From contig JBEKCC010000006.1 in NCBI GenBank assembly GCA_050015095.1, forward strand, positions 1 through 64,000: a stretch of 64,000 bases of DNA, given 5' to 3'. Positions 34,428 to 43,871 of this stretch are shown here, piece by piece. The number at the start of each line of letters is the position of its first letter. Position 1 is the stretch's first letter. The stretch comes from MVRE01 sp015660965. GTDB lineage: Archaea > Halobacteriota > Methanomicrobia > Methanomicrobiales > Methanospirillaceae. Below the pieces are notes generated by a model. It was not told the DNA's origin and searched no databases. It saw nothing but the letters and a program-made list of their open reading frames with translations. The position numbers and the translations under genes are program-made.

Positions 34428-36096
34428 CTATCCCTAAAGTCTCAAGAGATTCTTTGAGTGTATTCTGGACCGCTTTCACAAGTGTAACTCGACGGTCTCT
34501 GATTGCCCCTTCACTTTTTAACACCGGTTCGAAGTGGTAGAATGTATTGAATGTGTCAGCAAGTTCACGTGCGTATATAGCTAGGAGATGTGGCCGAAGC
34601 TCGGATACAACTTTTTCGATAGTTGCAGGAAACTTCGCGATTTGTTTGGCTACTGCAAGTTCATATTCAGTCTCTAAATCAAAGCATTCAGTGAATTTCT
34701 CAGCTTTTTCGAGAATACTGCAGGCTCTGGCATGGGCATACTGAATATATGGTCCACTTTGGCGTTCAAAATCCAACGCCTCTTTCCAGTCAAAGACAGT
34801 ACTCTTTTCTGGTGATACTTTCACAATGTCATATCGGATTGCTGCAAGTCCAACGGATTTTGCAATTGCTCTGCGGGTACTTTCATCAAGTTCCGGTCTG
34901 CGTTTTGTCACCTCATCGAACGCTCGTTTCGTAACTTCAGCAATAAGATCATCAGCTGAAACGAACTTACCAGCACGTGTACTCATTGATCCTTCAGGTA
35001 GCGACACAAACTCAAAATGAACAATTTGGGGTGCTTTTTCTCCTAGGAGCTTAAGTGTGCATATGAGCTGGGCTCCTATCAATTTGTGATCCGCACCAAG
35101 TACATCAATAATCCTATCAAAATTTGCTGCCTTCCATGTATGATAGGCAAGGTCGCGAGCAGCATAAACTGTAGTACCATCACTTCGTCGGATCACATAC
35201 TTATTCTCAAACCCCCATTCAGAGAGATCAAGTGCGAGACTACCCTCTTCTTTTTCCTGTGGGAGCTTTTTGATCCGCCCAATTATCCTTTTAGTATCAC
35301 CATTCCGGATGAAGTCACTCTCCCAAACAAACCGGTCATGAGCCACATTCAGGTTTTTCAGAGTTACAACAAACCCGTCAAGACACCGACTAACCTCTTT
35401 ACGAAATTTTTTCACGGTCGTAATGTCTCCACCCTCAACAAGTTGCATCAAGTGATCGACTTGTTGAGTAATTCCTGGATTCTTCTCGAGCTCCCGGTTC
35501 GCTGCTATATATATGCGGGCGATATGGGTATCCTCTTTCTCTCCTTTAAGCTGAGTGTTATCAAGATTGTCGAAACCCCATACAACGATAGCAATCTGGC
35601 GACCCATGTCATTAACGTAGTATTGCACTTCAAGGTTATACCCCGCTTTGCGGAATGTTCGTGCAAGAGTATCACCTATGATAGAGTTTCTGATATGGCC
35701 AACATGAAGAGGACCGTTTGGGTTGGCACTTGTATGTTCCAAGACCACTCGAGCACTTTTCTTCTTCAACGAGCCATAACCAGGTTTTATTGCGTCTTTT
35801 AAGAGATCTTTTTCCGGGATGTTATTGTATTGAAAATTAAGGTACGGTCCCTTTGCCTCAATTGTAATCCCAAGTAACTTGAATTCAGGATTTGAAGATA
35901 TTTCTTTTGCACATTCTTGTGCAATTGTACCAGGAGGTTTTTTTTCTTTTTTAGCAAGTGAAAATGCAATCGTCGAGGTTAAATTTGCATGTTCTCCTCC
36001 ATCAATTAATTGGACATCGTTTTCTTTTGTCGATTCCTGAAGGACTTTAAGAATTGTTTGAAATCGTTTTTTGAATGGGTTATCAACGTCTTCCAT
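34408..36096 (-). CDS. argS: Arginyl-tRNA synthetase
   Basis: 562 residues, class Ia. The N-terminal tRNA-recognition domain is followed by HVGH at 131-134 (ANPNGPLHVGHIRNSIIGD). The KMSKS region reads GSMSTRAGKF, the form common in ArgRS. A DALR anticodon-binding domain ends the protein (LLAIYARELADTFNTFYH). Length is normal. The stop of the release factor gene overlaps its start by one base (TAATG), and its 3' end overlaps taw1 by 20 bases. Confidence 0.97.
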   Translation of the reverse strand: MEDVDNPFKKRFQTILKVLQESTKENDVQLIDGGEHANLTSTIAFSLAKKEKKPPGTIAQECAKEISSNPEFKLLGITIEAKGPYLNFQYNNIPEKDLLKDAIKPGYGSLKKKSARVVLEHTSANPNGPLHVGHIRNSIIGDTLARTFRKAGYNLEVQYYVNDMGRQIAIVVWGFDNLDNTQLKGEKEDTHIARIYIAANRELEKNPGITQQVDHLMQLVEGGDITTVKKFRKEVSRCLDGFVVTLKNLNVAHDRFVWESDFIRNGDTKRIIGRIKKLPQEKEEGSLALDLSEWGFENKYVIRRSDGTTVYAARDLAYHTWKAANFDRIIDVLGADHKLIGAQLICTLKLLGEKAPQIVHFEFVSLPEGSMSTRAGKFVSADDLIAEVTKRAFDEVTKRRPELDESTRRAIAKSVGLAAIRYDIVKVSPEKSTVFDWKEALDFERQSGPYIQYAHARACSILEKAEKFTECFDLETEYELAVAKQIAKFPATIEKVVSELRPHLLAIYARELADTFNTFYHFEPVLKSEGAIRDRRVTLVKAVQNTLKESLETLGIDAISTM

Positions 36097-37367
36097 TAAT
36101 ATCCCGTCCTATATCGTAGAATCGCAGCTATTCCGCCAAATGCCGAGAATAAGATCGATCCTTCTTCAAAATCATCTGAGATGAGTTCTACCTTTGCACT
36201 ACTTTGATCAGCGAACTTCGTCAACTCATCAACGATGTCCGTTTCCTCCTCAAGTACAAGTGGTGCAGTGCATTTCGGGCAGTTGCCAAGTTCTATGTCC
36301 TTAGTGGTCTTTCCCGTTTCGATGCTCACAGTTCGTTTGTCGACGTAATCACAACTTTGGCATTTGATTTTGAGCCGCGATTTTCGGAGATTTGAAGAAA
36401 GAAGTAGTATGTCAACTGCACCTAGTTCAAGATTTTTTCGAATGCTTTCTTCACCATAGGCAGCAAGACCGTTATCTTTTACTAGTTCTTTCAAGAACCG
36501 ATCCATGATAGCTTTCTCCTTAATAACCTCCATTCCCGAAAGGGCATCTTTTGCGGCGTCAACGAGTTCTGGTAGTCCATCTTCATTTGTGTAGGCAACA
36601 TCAAAGAGTCCGATGATTCTCTTTTGAATCTCGTGATTGAGGTAACCACCCGCTTCAAACTCCTCTTTTGTTGGGCTGGGCCCGCCAATCAACACACCTT
36701 TAAATCGTTCAAAGAAATCTTTCTCTGCGAGAAATATGGCACTTGCTCGTTCTCCAACTTTTGTGTAGAACTCGTTAATTGCAATTTCTCGGAGACGCCC
36801 AAACCGTGCAGCTGATTGGCCACCTTTGCGTTGCTTACCCGGGACTGTGGATGTGGCACCACCGATTGGCTCAATCCTGTTCCCTCGTAAAAATCCCCAA
36901 TAAGCTTCCCGCCGGTCGAGAACAATTAATCCATAAATGCTTTTCTCTTCGAGCATTTGCTTTAATGGATCGAGCTCGAACTTTGAGCTGCAGCGGTACA
37001 TGTATAAATTGAGAGGTTCGGGAGGCTCGATTATAGTACACTGAAGGTCAGTGCGATCGCCATATAGCTTAATTGTACCACAAAAAACCGCCATGCCGTG
37101 TTCTGGAGATTTTTTGTAGTATTTGAGTCGTGAGAGGATAGATGAAATAGCACTTTGTACGTTAGTACGAGTTTGTTTGCTTTTAATATTCGCACATTGT
37201 CCGTATTCGTCTTTTAATTGCCCGGTTACATCATAAATTTGTTTGTCGGGAGGGATGTAGAGTGTGATCAGCTCTGTTCCATCTCCCTCTTGTGACTCGA
37301 GCTTCTCGAGTGTTTTTTTAAATTCGTAGCGTTTGCGTGCCTCGTCCATCTTTAATGCTTCGGCCAT
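36096..37367 (-). CDS. prf1: Peptide chain release factor aRF1
   Basis: 423 residues. Recognises all three stop codons and triggers peptide release. The decoding motif NIKS is at 60-63 and the catalytic GGQ at 182-184 (QRKGGQSAARFGRLR); the C-terminal domain carries a four-cysteine minidomain (CQSC ... CPKC). It is the first gene of a four-gene, fully overlapped operon prf1-argS-taw1-sepS, all acting on translation or tRNA. Confidence 0.97.
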   Translation of the reverse strand: MAEALKMDEARKRYEFKKTLEKLESQEGDGTELITLYIPPDKQIYDVTGQLKDEYGQCANIKSKQTRTNVQSAISSILSRLKYYKKSPEHGMAVFCGTIKLYGDRTDLQCTIIEPPEPLNLYMYRCSSKFELDPLKQMLEEKSIYGLIVLDRREAYWGFLRGNRIEPIGGATSTVPGKQRKGGQSAARFGRLREIAINEFYTKVGERASAIFLAEKDFFERFKGVLIGGPSPTKEEFEAGGYLNHEIQKRIIGLFDVAYTNEDGLPELVDAAKDALSGMEVIKEKAIMDRFLKELVKDNGLAAYGEESIRKNLELGAVDILLLSSNLRKSRLKIKCQSCDYVDKRTVSIETGKTTKDIELGNCPKCTAPLVLEEETDIVDELTKFADQSSAKVELISDDFEEGSILFSAFGGIAAILRYRTGY

Positions 37368-37402
37368 TAACGTCCATCAACCTGTAAAAAGCTAATACCT
37401 AT

Positions 37403-38317
37403 TCACCCGCGGGTGGCATAAATTTGCGCCCACCGCTCAAGGATCCTGTCATCCACGTCTGCATTGATACCGTGGCTGCCGGAGAATTCGGTAAAGATTT
37501 TCGGTTCGCCTGCCTGTTCAAAGAACGCTTTCCCGCTCGCAAACGGGATGATGGGATCGGTTGCATTGTGGAAGATCCAGACCGGGCGCGGAGAAATCTT
37601 CAGGAGGTACGTACTGGGCTCAATTGATGTCGCGAACCGGACTGGATCACCTGTATAGCCCTGTTGGTTTACGGCATCCAGCACCCCCCAGTCAGAGGTG
37701 GAGATACCTACATACCCGGCAAAAGCCGGATCGACACCAGCCGCAATCGCAGCATACCGTCCACCATTGCTCGATCCCACCGCATATACTGGGACGGAGA
37801 ACCGGTCCGTGAGGAGCTGGCGGGCATTGACAAGATCGCAGATCGTGAGGTAATATTGCGGCCACTCTCTGGACTCGAATTTACTAAAATCCTGCTGGAG
37901 CAGTTGCTGGCCGAACGGGACACCTGGGGTCTCCCCTTCCCTCCCCCGCGTGTCGACGAAGAGGAATGCAAACCCTGCCGCAGCATACTTCACCATGCGC
38001 TCTTCATGGGCAGCAATGGTCTCACCGGCGCCCGGCACATAGACGATCGCAGCTTTCGGTTGTTTTGGTGTGGCAAGATATGTTACAACATCACCGTCTT
38101 GCGTGTGCATTACAATTCGGCTCTTTGTATAAGTATCATTAGAAAAGATCAACTCTTCGTTTGTTGTTGGTGGTGCACATTTGACTGAAAGGACGCCGTT
38201 GTTATCGACAGAATATGACGATTTCTCTGAAATGCTGGTGCACCCTGCAAGAAAAATGAGGGAAACAAACACGCATGTTACAAAAATGATTGATCGCAAA
38301 TTTAGCACCCCAAACAA
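37403..38317 (-). CDS. Lipoprotein alpha/beta-hydrolase
   Basis: Up to 304 residues. The N-terminal hydrophobic segment ends in a lipobox LAGC (Cys 26 from the first start), so it is probably anchored outside the membrane. The nucleophile elbow GSSNGG places Ser 183; the acid is likely the Asp in NATDPIIPF and the base the His in SGSHGIN. Substrate unknown (esterase/dienelactone hydrolase-like). The start is uncertain: TTG 38317 and GTG 38308 overlap the Nudix gene and TTG 38299 lies just after its stop; no ATG precedes the signal. The 3' two-thirds is clearly richer in GC than the 5' end and neighbours (60% in 37681-37740). Confidence 0.82.
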   Translation of the reverse strand: MFGVLNLRSIIFVTCVFVSLIFLAGCTSISEKSSYSVDNNGVLSVKCAPPTTNEELIFSNDTYTKSRIVMHTQDGDVVTYLATPKQPKAAIVYVPGAGETIAAHEERMVKYAAAGFAFLFVDTRGREGETPGVPFGQQLLQQDFSKFESREWPQYYLTICDLVNARQLLTDRFSVPVYAVGSSNGGRYAAIAAGVDPAFAGYVGISTSDWGVLDAVNQQGYTGDPVRFATSIEPSTYLLKISPRPVWIFHNATDPIIPFASGKAFFEQAGEPKIFTEFSGSHGINADVDDRILERWAQIYATRG

Positions 38318-38799
38318 TGGTGGATCAAACAGATGGTCTTTGCATCACAAATTGTGCCATTATCAATCATTGTATTAAGATCATTTATTGCAACATCTAC
38401 CACTTCAATCAATTCATCCTCATCTTTCCCAAATTCTGATGAGGGATAAAGGTCACGAGCTTCGAACAAAAAAATCTTTTCGTCTGTAAATCCTGGTGTT
38501 GTATAGATAAATCCTTTTGATATAATTGTTTTAGCGGCAAAACCCGTTTCTTCAATCAGTTCCCTATGAGCTGTTTCTTCCGGCTTTTCATCGGGTTCCA
38601 TAGTACCTGCCGGGGCCTCGTAAATATAGTCTCCAATAGCATATCGATACTGTCTCAACAATTTACATCGATCGTTATCAATTGGAAGAATCGCTACTGC
38701 GTGTCCTGGGTGGATAATGACTTTCTCTCTCTCAATACCATTGGGGAATCGTATAATACTCTTCTCAACCCAAAGGCGCCTACCACGATATATCTCCAT
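38302..38799 (-). CDS. Nudix hydrolase (ADP-ribose pyrophosphatase-like)
   Basis: 165 residues. A complete Nudix box G-x5-E-x7-REL-x-EE-x-GF covers residues 65-87 (from GTMEPDEKPEETAHREL on). The YEAPAG just before the box and the LLRQYRYAIGDY segment are typical of ADP-sugar pyrophosphatases. It lies directly after queC, whose stop touches its ATG, so it is probably co-transcribed with the 7-deazaguanine genes; a functional link to them is not known. Confidence 0.92.
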   Translation of the reverse strand: MEIYRGRRLWVEKSIIRFPNGIEREKVIIHPGHAVAILPIDNDRCKLLRQYRYAIGDYIYEAPAGTMEPDEKPEETAHRELIEETGFAAKTIISKGFIYTTPGFTDEKIFLFEARDLYPSSEFGKDEDELIEVVDVAINDLNTMIDNGTICDAKTICLIHHCLGC

Positions 38800-39465
38800 C
38801 TATACCTCGTAAGGGATTGGGTCTATTACACCGATTGCGGCAAATGCTTCCCGACGGTAATGGCATGATCCGCAGGTACCACACGCTTTCGTCTCATTCC
38901 TATAACAGGACCATGTGTGTTCGTATGGAACCCCGAGTTTCACTCCTACTTTGAGAATATCGGTTTTTGTCATCTTGATGAAAGGAGTTTTGAGACTAAT
39001 ATGTGTGGTATCTTTAGTACCTAGATCAATCACTTTTTGAAATGCCTTCATGAACTGCGGACGACAATCTGGATACCCACTATAATCCAACGACTGGACT
39101 CCCATATAAATCGCATCCGCCTGTTTCGCTTCAGCAAAACTCGTTGCAATTGAAAGAAGGTTTGAATTTCGGAATGGCACGTACGTATTCGGCATATGTG
39201 CTCGAGCCGAATCGTAATCTTCTACATCTATCGTTCTATCGGTCAGGCTGCTCGCTCCGAACTTTGTAAAATAGCTGACATCCACCTCAACAAAATCTTG
39301 GGCATCAAGTAATTGTGCGATCTTTTTCGCGCAATCGCGTTCTTTCCGTTCCGTCCGTTGTCCGTAATTTAGATGCAGAGCGACAATCCCATATCCTTCA
39401 CTTTTTGCAAGGTAGGCAAGAGTTGAAGAGTCCATCCCACCTGAAAGCAAACAAATTGCCATCAT
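38800..39465 (-). CDS. queC: 7-cyano-7-deazaguanine synthase QueC
   Basis: 221 residues. Converts 7-carboxy-7-deazaguanine to preQ0 with ATP and ammonia. The PP-loop LLSGGMDSSTLAYL is at the N-terminus; the zinc ligands are C187, C195, C198 and C201. In archaea preQ0 is inserted at position 15 of tRNA to make archaeosine. The start overlaps the queE stop (TAATG); a second ATG follows immediately. Confidence 0.96.
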   Translation of the reverse strand: MMAICLLSGGMDSSTLAYLAKSEGYGIVALHLNYGQRTERKERDCAKKIAQLLDAQDFVEVDVSYFTKFGASSLTDRTIDVEDYDSARAHMPNTYVPFRNSNLLSIATSFAEAKQADAIYMGVQSLDYSGYPDCRPQFMKAFQKVIDLGTKDTTHISLKTPFIKMTKTDILKVGVKLGVPYEHTWSCYRNETKACGTCGSCHYRREAFAAIGVIDPIPYEV

Positions 39466-40073
39466 TATTTTACTCCCACAATCTTGTGCAATTGAAGCTG
39501 AAACCGAACTGGTAAGTTATTGATAAGAATGAATTTTATGATTGGTTTATAATCAGTGCCATAAACCGGTGAAAAAAATATCTCACCAGCAATCTGGTGC
39601 TCATTTATTATCTCCTGTGCATACCGGCAATCCGTTTCATCTTTTACGACAAACTTCACACTATCTTCTTTTCTGATCTTATTGAGTAAGGTGAGATCAC
39701 TCGTCTCTCCAGATGAAGGGCATTTGACGTCCATACAGATCAAAGCATATTTTTGGAACTGTGTAAAATCGATTGTGCCATTTGTTTCGATATCAATCAT
39801 TGTGCCTTGTTTGTTGAGTGAGGCAAGTAACGGTTCGAGCTGATCAGCTTGCAAGAGTGGTTCTCCTCCTGTGATACATACATACGGTGGATGAACCCGC
39901 CAAACTTGTTCGAGTACTGAGTCAAGAGCCATTTCTATACCCCCCATCTGTGCATCGGGGGTATCACACCAGCGACAGTGTAAATTGCACCCGGCGAATC
40001 GGATGAATAGACACGGTTTTCCTTGATTTTTCCCCTCGCCTTGAAGGCTCTTGAATATTTCAGCGATTTTCAT
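39465..40073 (-). CDS. queE: 7-carboxy-7-deazaguanine synthase QueE (radical SAM)
   Basis: 202 residues from ATG 40073 (MKIAEIFKSLQGEGKNQGKP). Cluster-binding cysteines are C29, C33 and C36 (CNLHCRWC), in the QueE spacing; TGGEPLLQ binds SAM. The enzyme makes the 7-deazaguanine ring from carboxytetrahydropterin. The start overlaps queD by 14 bases; the five residues upstream in frame (from 40088) are not needed. Confidence 0.95.
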   Translation of the reverse strand: MKIAEIFKSLQGEGKNQGKPCLFIRFAGCNLHCRWCDTPDAQMGGIEMALDSVLEQVWRVHPPYVCITGGEPLLQADQLEPLLASLNKQGTMIDIETNGTIDFTQFQKYALICMDVKCPSSGETSDLTLLNKIRKEDSVKFVVKDETDCRYAQEIINEHQIAGEIFFSPVYGTDYKPIIKFILINNLPVRFQLQLHKIVGVK

Positions 40074-40473
40074 CCGTAAGCTCAGCAAAACAGCTTGGAG
40101 ATTCCCAGACCCGGATTCGTATTATTTTCGCTGATATTCTCTGTGACCGGCAATATTTTTCGAGATCATCTCGGATAACAACTGCAAGAAGTTCACTTGT
40201 AGGATCTCCTGGTGTTACAATGATGTGCTGGAATTTCTTGATGCAGGTGGCCATGGGGTCATCAATGTTTAGGATGATTTGGTGATCGAATTTTCCAATA
40301 ATCTCTTTTATCTTGTTATAGTCAAGCAGAATACTGGTGGTATTATCAGGTTCCCCTTCAACCCACACTTCGACTTTCCAACGGTGTCCATGAAGGTTTG
40401 CGCATTTACCTTTATAATGGAGTAGACGGTGACTTGCATCGAAGTGAACTTCTTTAAAAATCTGAACTTTCAT
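40060..40473 (-). CDS. queD: 6-carboxytetrahydropterin synthase QueD (PTPS family)
   Basis: 137 residues from ATG 40473 (MKVQIFKEVHFDASHRLLHY). Zinc ligands H15, H28 and H30 and the catalytic C24 (GKCANLHGHRW) are in place. It makes 6-carboxy-tetrahydropterin from dihydroneopterin triphosphate. It is first in queD-queE-queC. The upstream frame to 40626 crosses the promoter region and is not coding. Confidence 0.94.
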   Translation of the reverse strand: MKVQIFKEVHFDASHRLLHYKGKCANLHGHRWKVEVWVEGEPDNTTSILLDYNKIKEIIGKFDHQIILNIDDPMATCIKKFQHIIVTPGDPTSELLAVVIRDDLEKYCRSQRISAKIIRIRVWESPSCFAELTDENR

Positions 40474-40495
40474 CGTATCATATTGGCCGGGTCGG

Positions 40496-40507
40496 CATAT
40501 AATATTA
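40496..40507 (-). promoter_or_regulatory. TATA box of the queDEC operon
   Basis: TAATATTATATG on the minus strand, about 23-34 bases before ATG 40473, would place the transcript start near the start codon, giving a leaderless or very short-leader mRNA. Confidence 0.45.
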
Positions 40508-40578
40508 TGATGAGTAAAGGATAATAGTATAAGACAGGCAAATAAATTGCCACAATTTATAAATTGGTGTCCTGCGCT

Positions 40579-40589
40579 AGTATATATCT
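40579..40589 (+). promoter_or_regulatory. TATA box of the S12-S7-EF-2 operon
   Basis: AGTATATATCT ends 49 bases before ATG 40638. A GAGGA Shine-Dalgarno at 40627-40631 precedes the start. The 165-base gap to queD therefore holds two divergent promoters. Confidence 0.6.
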
Positions 40590-40637
40590 CAGTGTAGGTT
40601 ATCAATAACTTCAAAACAAAATTCATGAGGACAATTA

Positions 40638-41066
40638 ATGGGACAGGGTAAATTTGCAGCCAGAAAATTGGTTAGGGATTCTAAAAAGTTCCGGTGGAGT
40701 GATAAAAATTACGCTCGTCGCGAACTCAATCTTGATGTGAAATCAGATCCCCTTGAGGGTGCTCCACAGGCAAGAGGTATCGTGCTAGAAAAGATTGGTG
40801 TCGAAGCAAAACAGCCCAACTCGGCGATTCGGAAGTGCGTTCGTGTCCAACTTATCAAAAACGGGCGACAAGTCACAGCTTTTGCTGCTGGTGACGGGGC
40901 AATCAACTTTATAGATGAACATGATGAAGTCGAGATTGAGGGCATTGGCGGTCGTCTAGGAAGATCGATGGGAGATATTCCTGGGGTTAGATACGTCGTC
41001 ACAAAAGTGAATAATGTCTGTCTCCACGAAATGGTCATCGGAAGGATGGAGAAACCGCGCAGGTGA
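40638..41066 (+). CDS. rps12: Small ribosomal subunit protein uS12
   Basis: 142 residues, the decoding-centre protein of the 30S subunit. The archaeal N-terminus GKFAARKLVRDSKKFRW and the conserved QPNSAIRKCVRVQL, HDEVEIEGIGG and GDIPGVRY are present. It is first gene of the archaeal str-type operon. The S7 Shine-Dalgarno AGGTGAT overlaps its stop codon. Confidence 0.98.
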   Translation: MGQGKFAARKLVRDSKKFRWSDKNYARRELNLDVKSDPLEGAPQARGIVLEKIGVEAKQPNSAIRKCVRVQLIKNGRQVTAFAAGDGAINFIDEHDEVEIEGIGGRLGRSMGDIPGVRYVVTKVNNVCLHEMVIGRMEKPRR

Positions 41067-41071
41067 TTTGA

Positions 41072-41650
41072 ATGGCTGAAGCAGAAGGTAAGAAACTGTT
41101 ATTCAACCAGTGGGATTCTACTGAAGTAAAAGTGAACGATCCCAGTCTTGTTCGGTATGTTAACCTCACTCCCCAAATCATCCCACAGACCTGTGGTAGG
41201 AATTCACAGCAGGACTTCAATAAAAGTAATACAATGATTGTAGAGCGTCTGATTAACGATCTGATGCAAACTGAAAATAATACCGGAAAAAAACAAATGA
41301 CAACCCGTATTGTCCGCGATGCTTTTAATATCATCAATAAAAAGACCAAACAGAATCCAATCCAAGTGCTAGTTGATGCTATTGCAAATACCGGTCCCCG
41401 AGAAGAAACAGTTCGTCTGAAATATGGGGGAATCAATGTCCCAAAGTCTGTTGATACAGCTCCTTTACGAAGGGTTGATTCTGCAATTGGGTTTATTGCT
41501 GAAGCGGTTTTGAAGTCTTCACGCAAAAACAAGAAAAGTGTGAGTGCAGTCCTTGCCGATGAACTAATTGCCGCTGCAAAAGGCGATGCAAAGTGTTACT
41601 CGGTGAATAAGAAAGAAGAACGTGAGCGCATTGCAAAATCTGCTCGATAA
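41072..41650 (+). CDS. rps7: Small ribosomal subunit protein uS7
   Basis: 192 residues, a primary 16S rRNA binder near the mRNA exit. The family motifs GRNSQQDFNKSNTMIVERL, NPIQVLVDAIANTGPREE and KSVDTAPLRRVDSAIGF are present. It starts 5 bases after S12 and precedes EF-2 by 25 bases. Confidence 0.98.
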   Translation: MAEAEGKKLLFNQWDSTEVKVNDPSLVRYVNLTPQIIPQTCGRNSQQDFNKSNTMIVERLINDLMQTENNTGKKQMTTRIVRDAFNIINKKTKQNPIQVLVDAIANTGPREETVRLKYGGINVPKSVDTAPLRRVDSAIGFIAEAVLKSSRKNKKSVSAVLADELIAAAKGDAKCYSVNKKEERERIAKSAR

Positions 41651-41675
41651 AAACATTTTCTTTTTTAGGTGATTT

Positions 41676-43871
41676 ATGTCCCGTGGCAAAAAAACAGTTG
41701 AGCGCGTAACAGAGCTCATGAATGATCCGAAACACATTCGGAATATCGGTGTTGTAGCGCATATCGATCACGGAAAAACTACACTTTCCGATAATTTGCT
41801 TGCCGGTGCAGGGATCATTTCTGAAGAGCTAGCTGGTAAACAGCTTTTCATGGACTCTGATGAAGAGGAGCAGGCGCGCGGTATCACCATTGATGCCTCG
41901 AATGTCTCTATGGTGCATGATTATGAGGGTCAGGACTTCCTCATCAATATGATTGACACGCCAGGTCATGTGGACTTTGGTGGTGATGTGACACGAGCAA
42001 TGCGTGCGGTAGATGGCGCGCTTGTACTCGTAGACGCAGTTGAGGGAACAATGCCCCAGACTGAGACAGTGCTACGACAAGCGTTAAAAGAACAGGTGCG
42101 CCCGGTGCTCTTCATCAATAAGGTTGATCGTCTCATTAACGAGCTCAAGGTTGACGAGATGGAAATGCAAATCCGACTCGGTAAAGTGATCGACAAAGTT
42201 AACAAGCTTATTAAGGGAATGAACGAGCAGGCGTACAACAATGGCTGGAAATTGGACGCCTCTCTGGGGACGGTCGCCTTCGGTTCTGCACTCTATAACT
42301 GGGCAGTCTCGGTACCGTTCATGAAAAAGAGCGAGGTCTCGTTTAAAGATGTCTACCAGAAGTGCCGTGATGGTGACATGAAGTATCTCGCAAAGAAAAG
42401 TCCGCTTTGTGATGTTGTCCTTGATATGGTTGTCCATCACCTTCCCAATCCCCTTGACGCCCAAAAGCGTCGTATTGCTGTTATTTGGCACGGTGACAAG
42501 GAGTCTCCAGAAGGCAAGGCTATGCTTTCCTGTGATCCAAACGGTCCCGTCGCATTGATGGTAACTGATATCTCTTTTGATCCGCATGCTGGCGAAGTTG
42601 CGACGGGGCGGCTCTTCTCTGGAAGATTGAAACGTGGTGACGGACTTTACGTGATGGGTACAGCAAAGAAGGAAAACCGACTCCAACAGGTCGGTATCTT
42701 CATGGGACCAAAGCGTGTCGAAGTCGAGGAGATTGTTGCAGGGAATATTCCTGCAGTCACAGGACTCAAAGATGCGATTGTCGGATCCACGGTAACTAAT
42801 CTCATGGAAATGACACCGTTCGAATCGCTCAAACACTATAGCGAACCCGTCATGACAGTTGCCGTTGAGGCAAAAAACATGAAGGACTTGCCCAAGCTCG
42901 TCGAAGTGCTGCGACAGGTGGCGAAGGAAGACCCAACACTTGTTATCTCAATCAACGAGGAGACCGGTGAGCACTTAATCTCGGGTATGGGAGAGCTTCA
43001 CCTTGAAATTATCACAGGACGTATAAAACGGGATAAAGGTGTGGAAATTGTTACTTCTGAGCCGATCGTGGTATACCGTGAGACCGTTACTTCGAAGGTG
43101 GAATCTGTTGAAGGAAAATCGCCTAATCGGCACAATCGCTTCTATTTCGACCTTGAACCGTTACCTGATGCAATTGTCAACCTGATCAAGTCCGGTGAGA
43201 TATCGATGAACCAGCAGATGCTCGAGCGAAGAGATATTCTTATGAAGGCGGGCATGGACAAGGACGAGGCAAAGAATGTCAAGGACATCAAGGGCACCAA
43301 CATGCTCATTGACACTACGAAGGGTATTCAGTACCTCAATGAGACGATGGAACTTATCATCGAAGGTATTCATGAGGCTCTTGCAGGTGGTCCACTTGCT
43401 GATGAGCCGGTGCAGAATCTCAAGATTCGGCTTGTTGATGTAAAATTACATGAGGATGCAATTCATCGAGGTCCAGCACAAGTTATTCCAGCCGTGCGGA
43501 GTGCTATCAAAGGGGGCATGCTTATCGCCGGAGATTCTCTCCTCGAACCTGTCCAGAAAATCCAAATTACCGTACCAATGGACCATATGGGCAATGCAAC
43601 ATCTCAGATCCAAGGACGGCGAGGCCAAGTCTTTGATATGGCGAGTGAGGGTGATACAATTACTGTTGTCGGCAAGGCACCAGTTGCAGAGCTCTTTGGG
43701 TTCTCTGGGGACATTCGATCGGCAACTGAAGGGCGTGCGATATGGAACACTGAGTTTGCAGGATTCGAGCTCGTCCCGAATAATATGGTTAAGGAAGTTG
43801 TTCTTAGCATTCGCAAGCGTAAAGGATTGAAAGAGCAACTTCCGAGTCCAAGTGATTATATCTCTGCTTAA
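41676..43871 (+). CDS. fusA: Elongation factor 2
   Basis: 731 residues, the GTPase for ribosomal translocation. G1 AHIDHGKTT, G3 DTPGHVDF and G4 NKVD are present, followed by the four further domains. The domain IV tip contains the diphthamide site in DAIHRGPAQVIPAVR. The gene has a visibly stronger C-ending codon preference than neighbours, as expected for a highly expressed gene. Unlike many archaeal str operons, EF-1 alpha and S10 do not follow. Confidence 0.98.
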   Translation: MSRGKKTVERVTELMNDPKHIRNIGVVAHIDHGKTTLSDNLLAGAGIISEELAGKQLFMDSDEEEQARGITIDASNVSMVHDYEGQDFLINMIDTPGHVDFGGDVTRAMRAVDGALVLVDAVEGTMPQTETVLRQALKEQVRPVLFINKVDRLINELKVDEMEMQIRLGKVIDKVNKLIKGMNEQAYNNGWKLDASLGTVAFGSALYNWAVSVPFMKKSEVSFKDVYQKCRDGDMKYLAKKSPLCDVVLDMVVHHLPNPLDAQKRRIAVIWHGDKESPEGKAMLSCDPNGPVALMVTDISFDPHAGEVATGRLFSGRLKRGDGLYVMGTAKKENRLQQVGIFMGPKRVEVEEIVAGNIPAVTGLKDAIVGSTVTNLMEMTPFESLKHYSEPVMTVAVEAKNMKDLPKLVEVLRQVAKEDPTLVISINEETGEHLISGMGELHLEIITGRIKRDKGVEIVTSEPIVVYRETVTSKVESVEGKSPNRHNRFYFDLEPLPDAIVNLIKSGEISMNQQMLERRDILMKAGMDKDEAKNVKDIKGTNMLIDTTKGIQYLNETMELIIEGIHEALAGGPLADEPVQNLKIRLVDVKLHEDAIHRGPAQVIPAVRSAIKGGMLIAGDSLLEPVQKIQITVPMDHMGNATSQIQGRRGQVFDMASEGDTITVVGKAPVAELFGFSGDIRSATEGRAIWNTEFAGFELVPNNMVKEVVLSIRKRKGLKEQLPSPSDYISA

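Noticed and set aside
35086..35802. 238-codon plus-strand frame
   Set aside because: Shadow of argS, whose motifs are intact.
40474..40626. 51-codon extension of queD
   Set aside because: It covers the divergent promoter region with TATA boxes, and MKVQIFKEVHFDASH is the usual PTPS start.
42084..42836. 250-codon minus-strand frame inside EF-2
   Set aside because: Antisense of a conserved, highly expressed gene with strong codon bias, which often leaves the reverse frame open.
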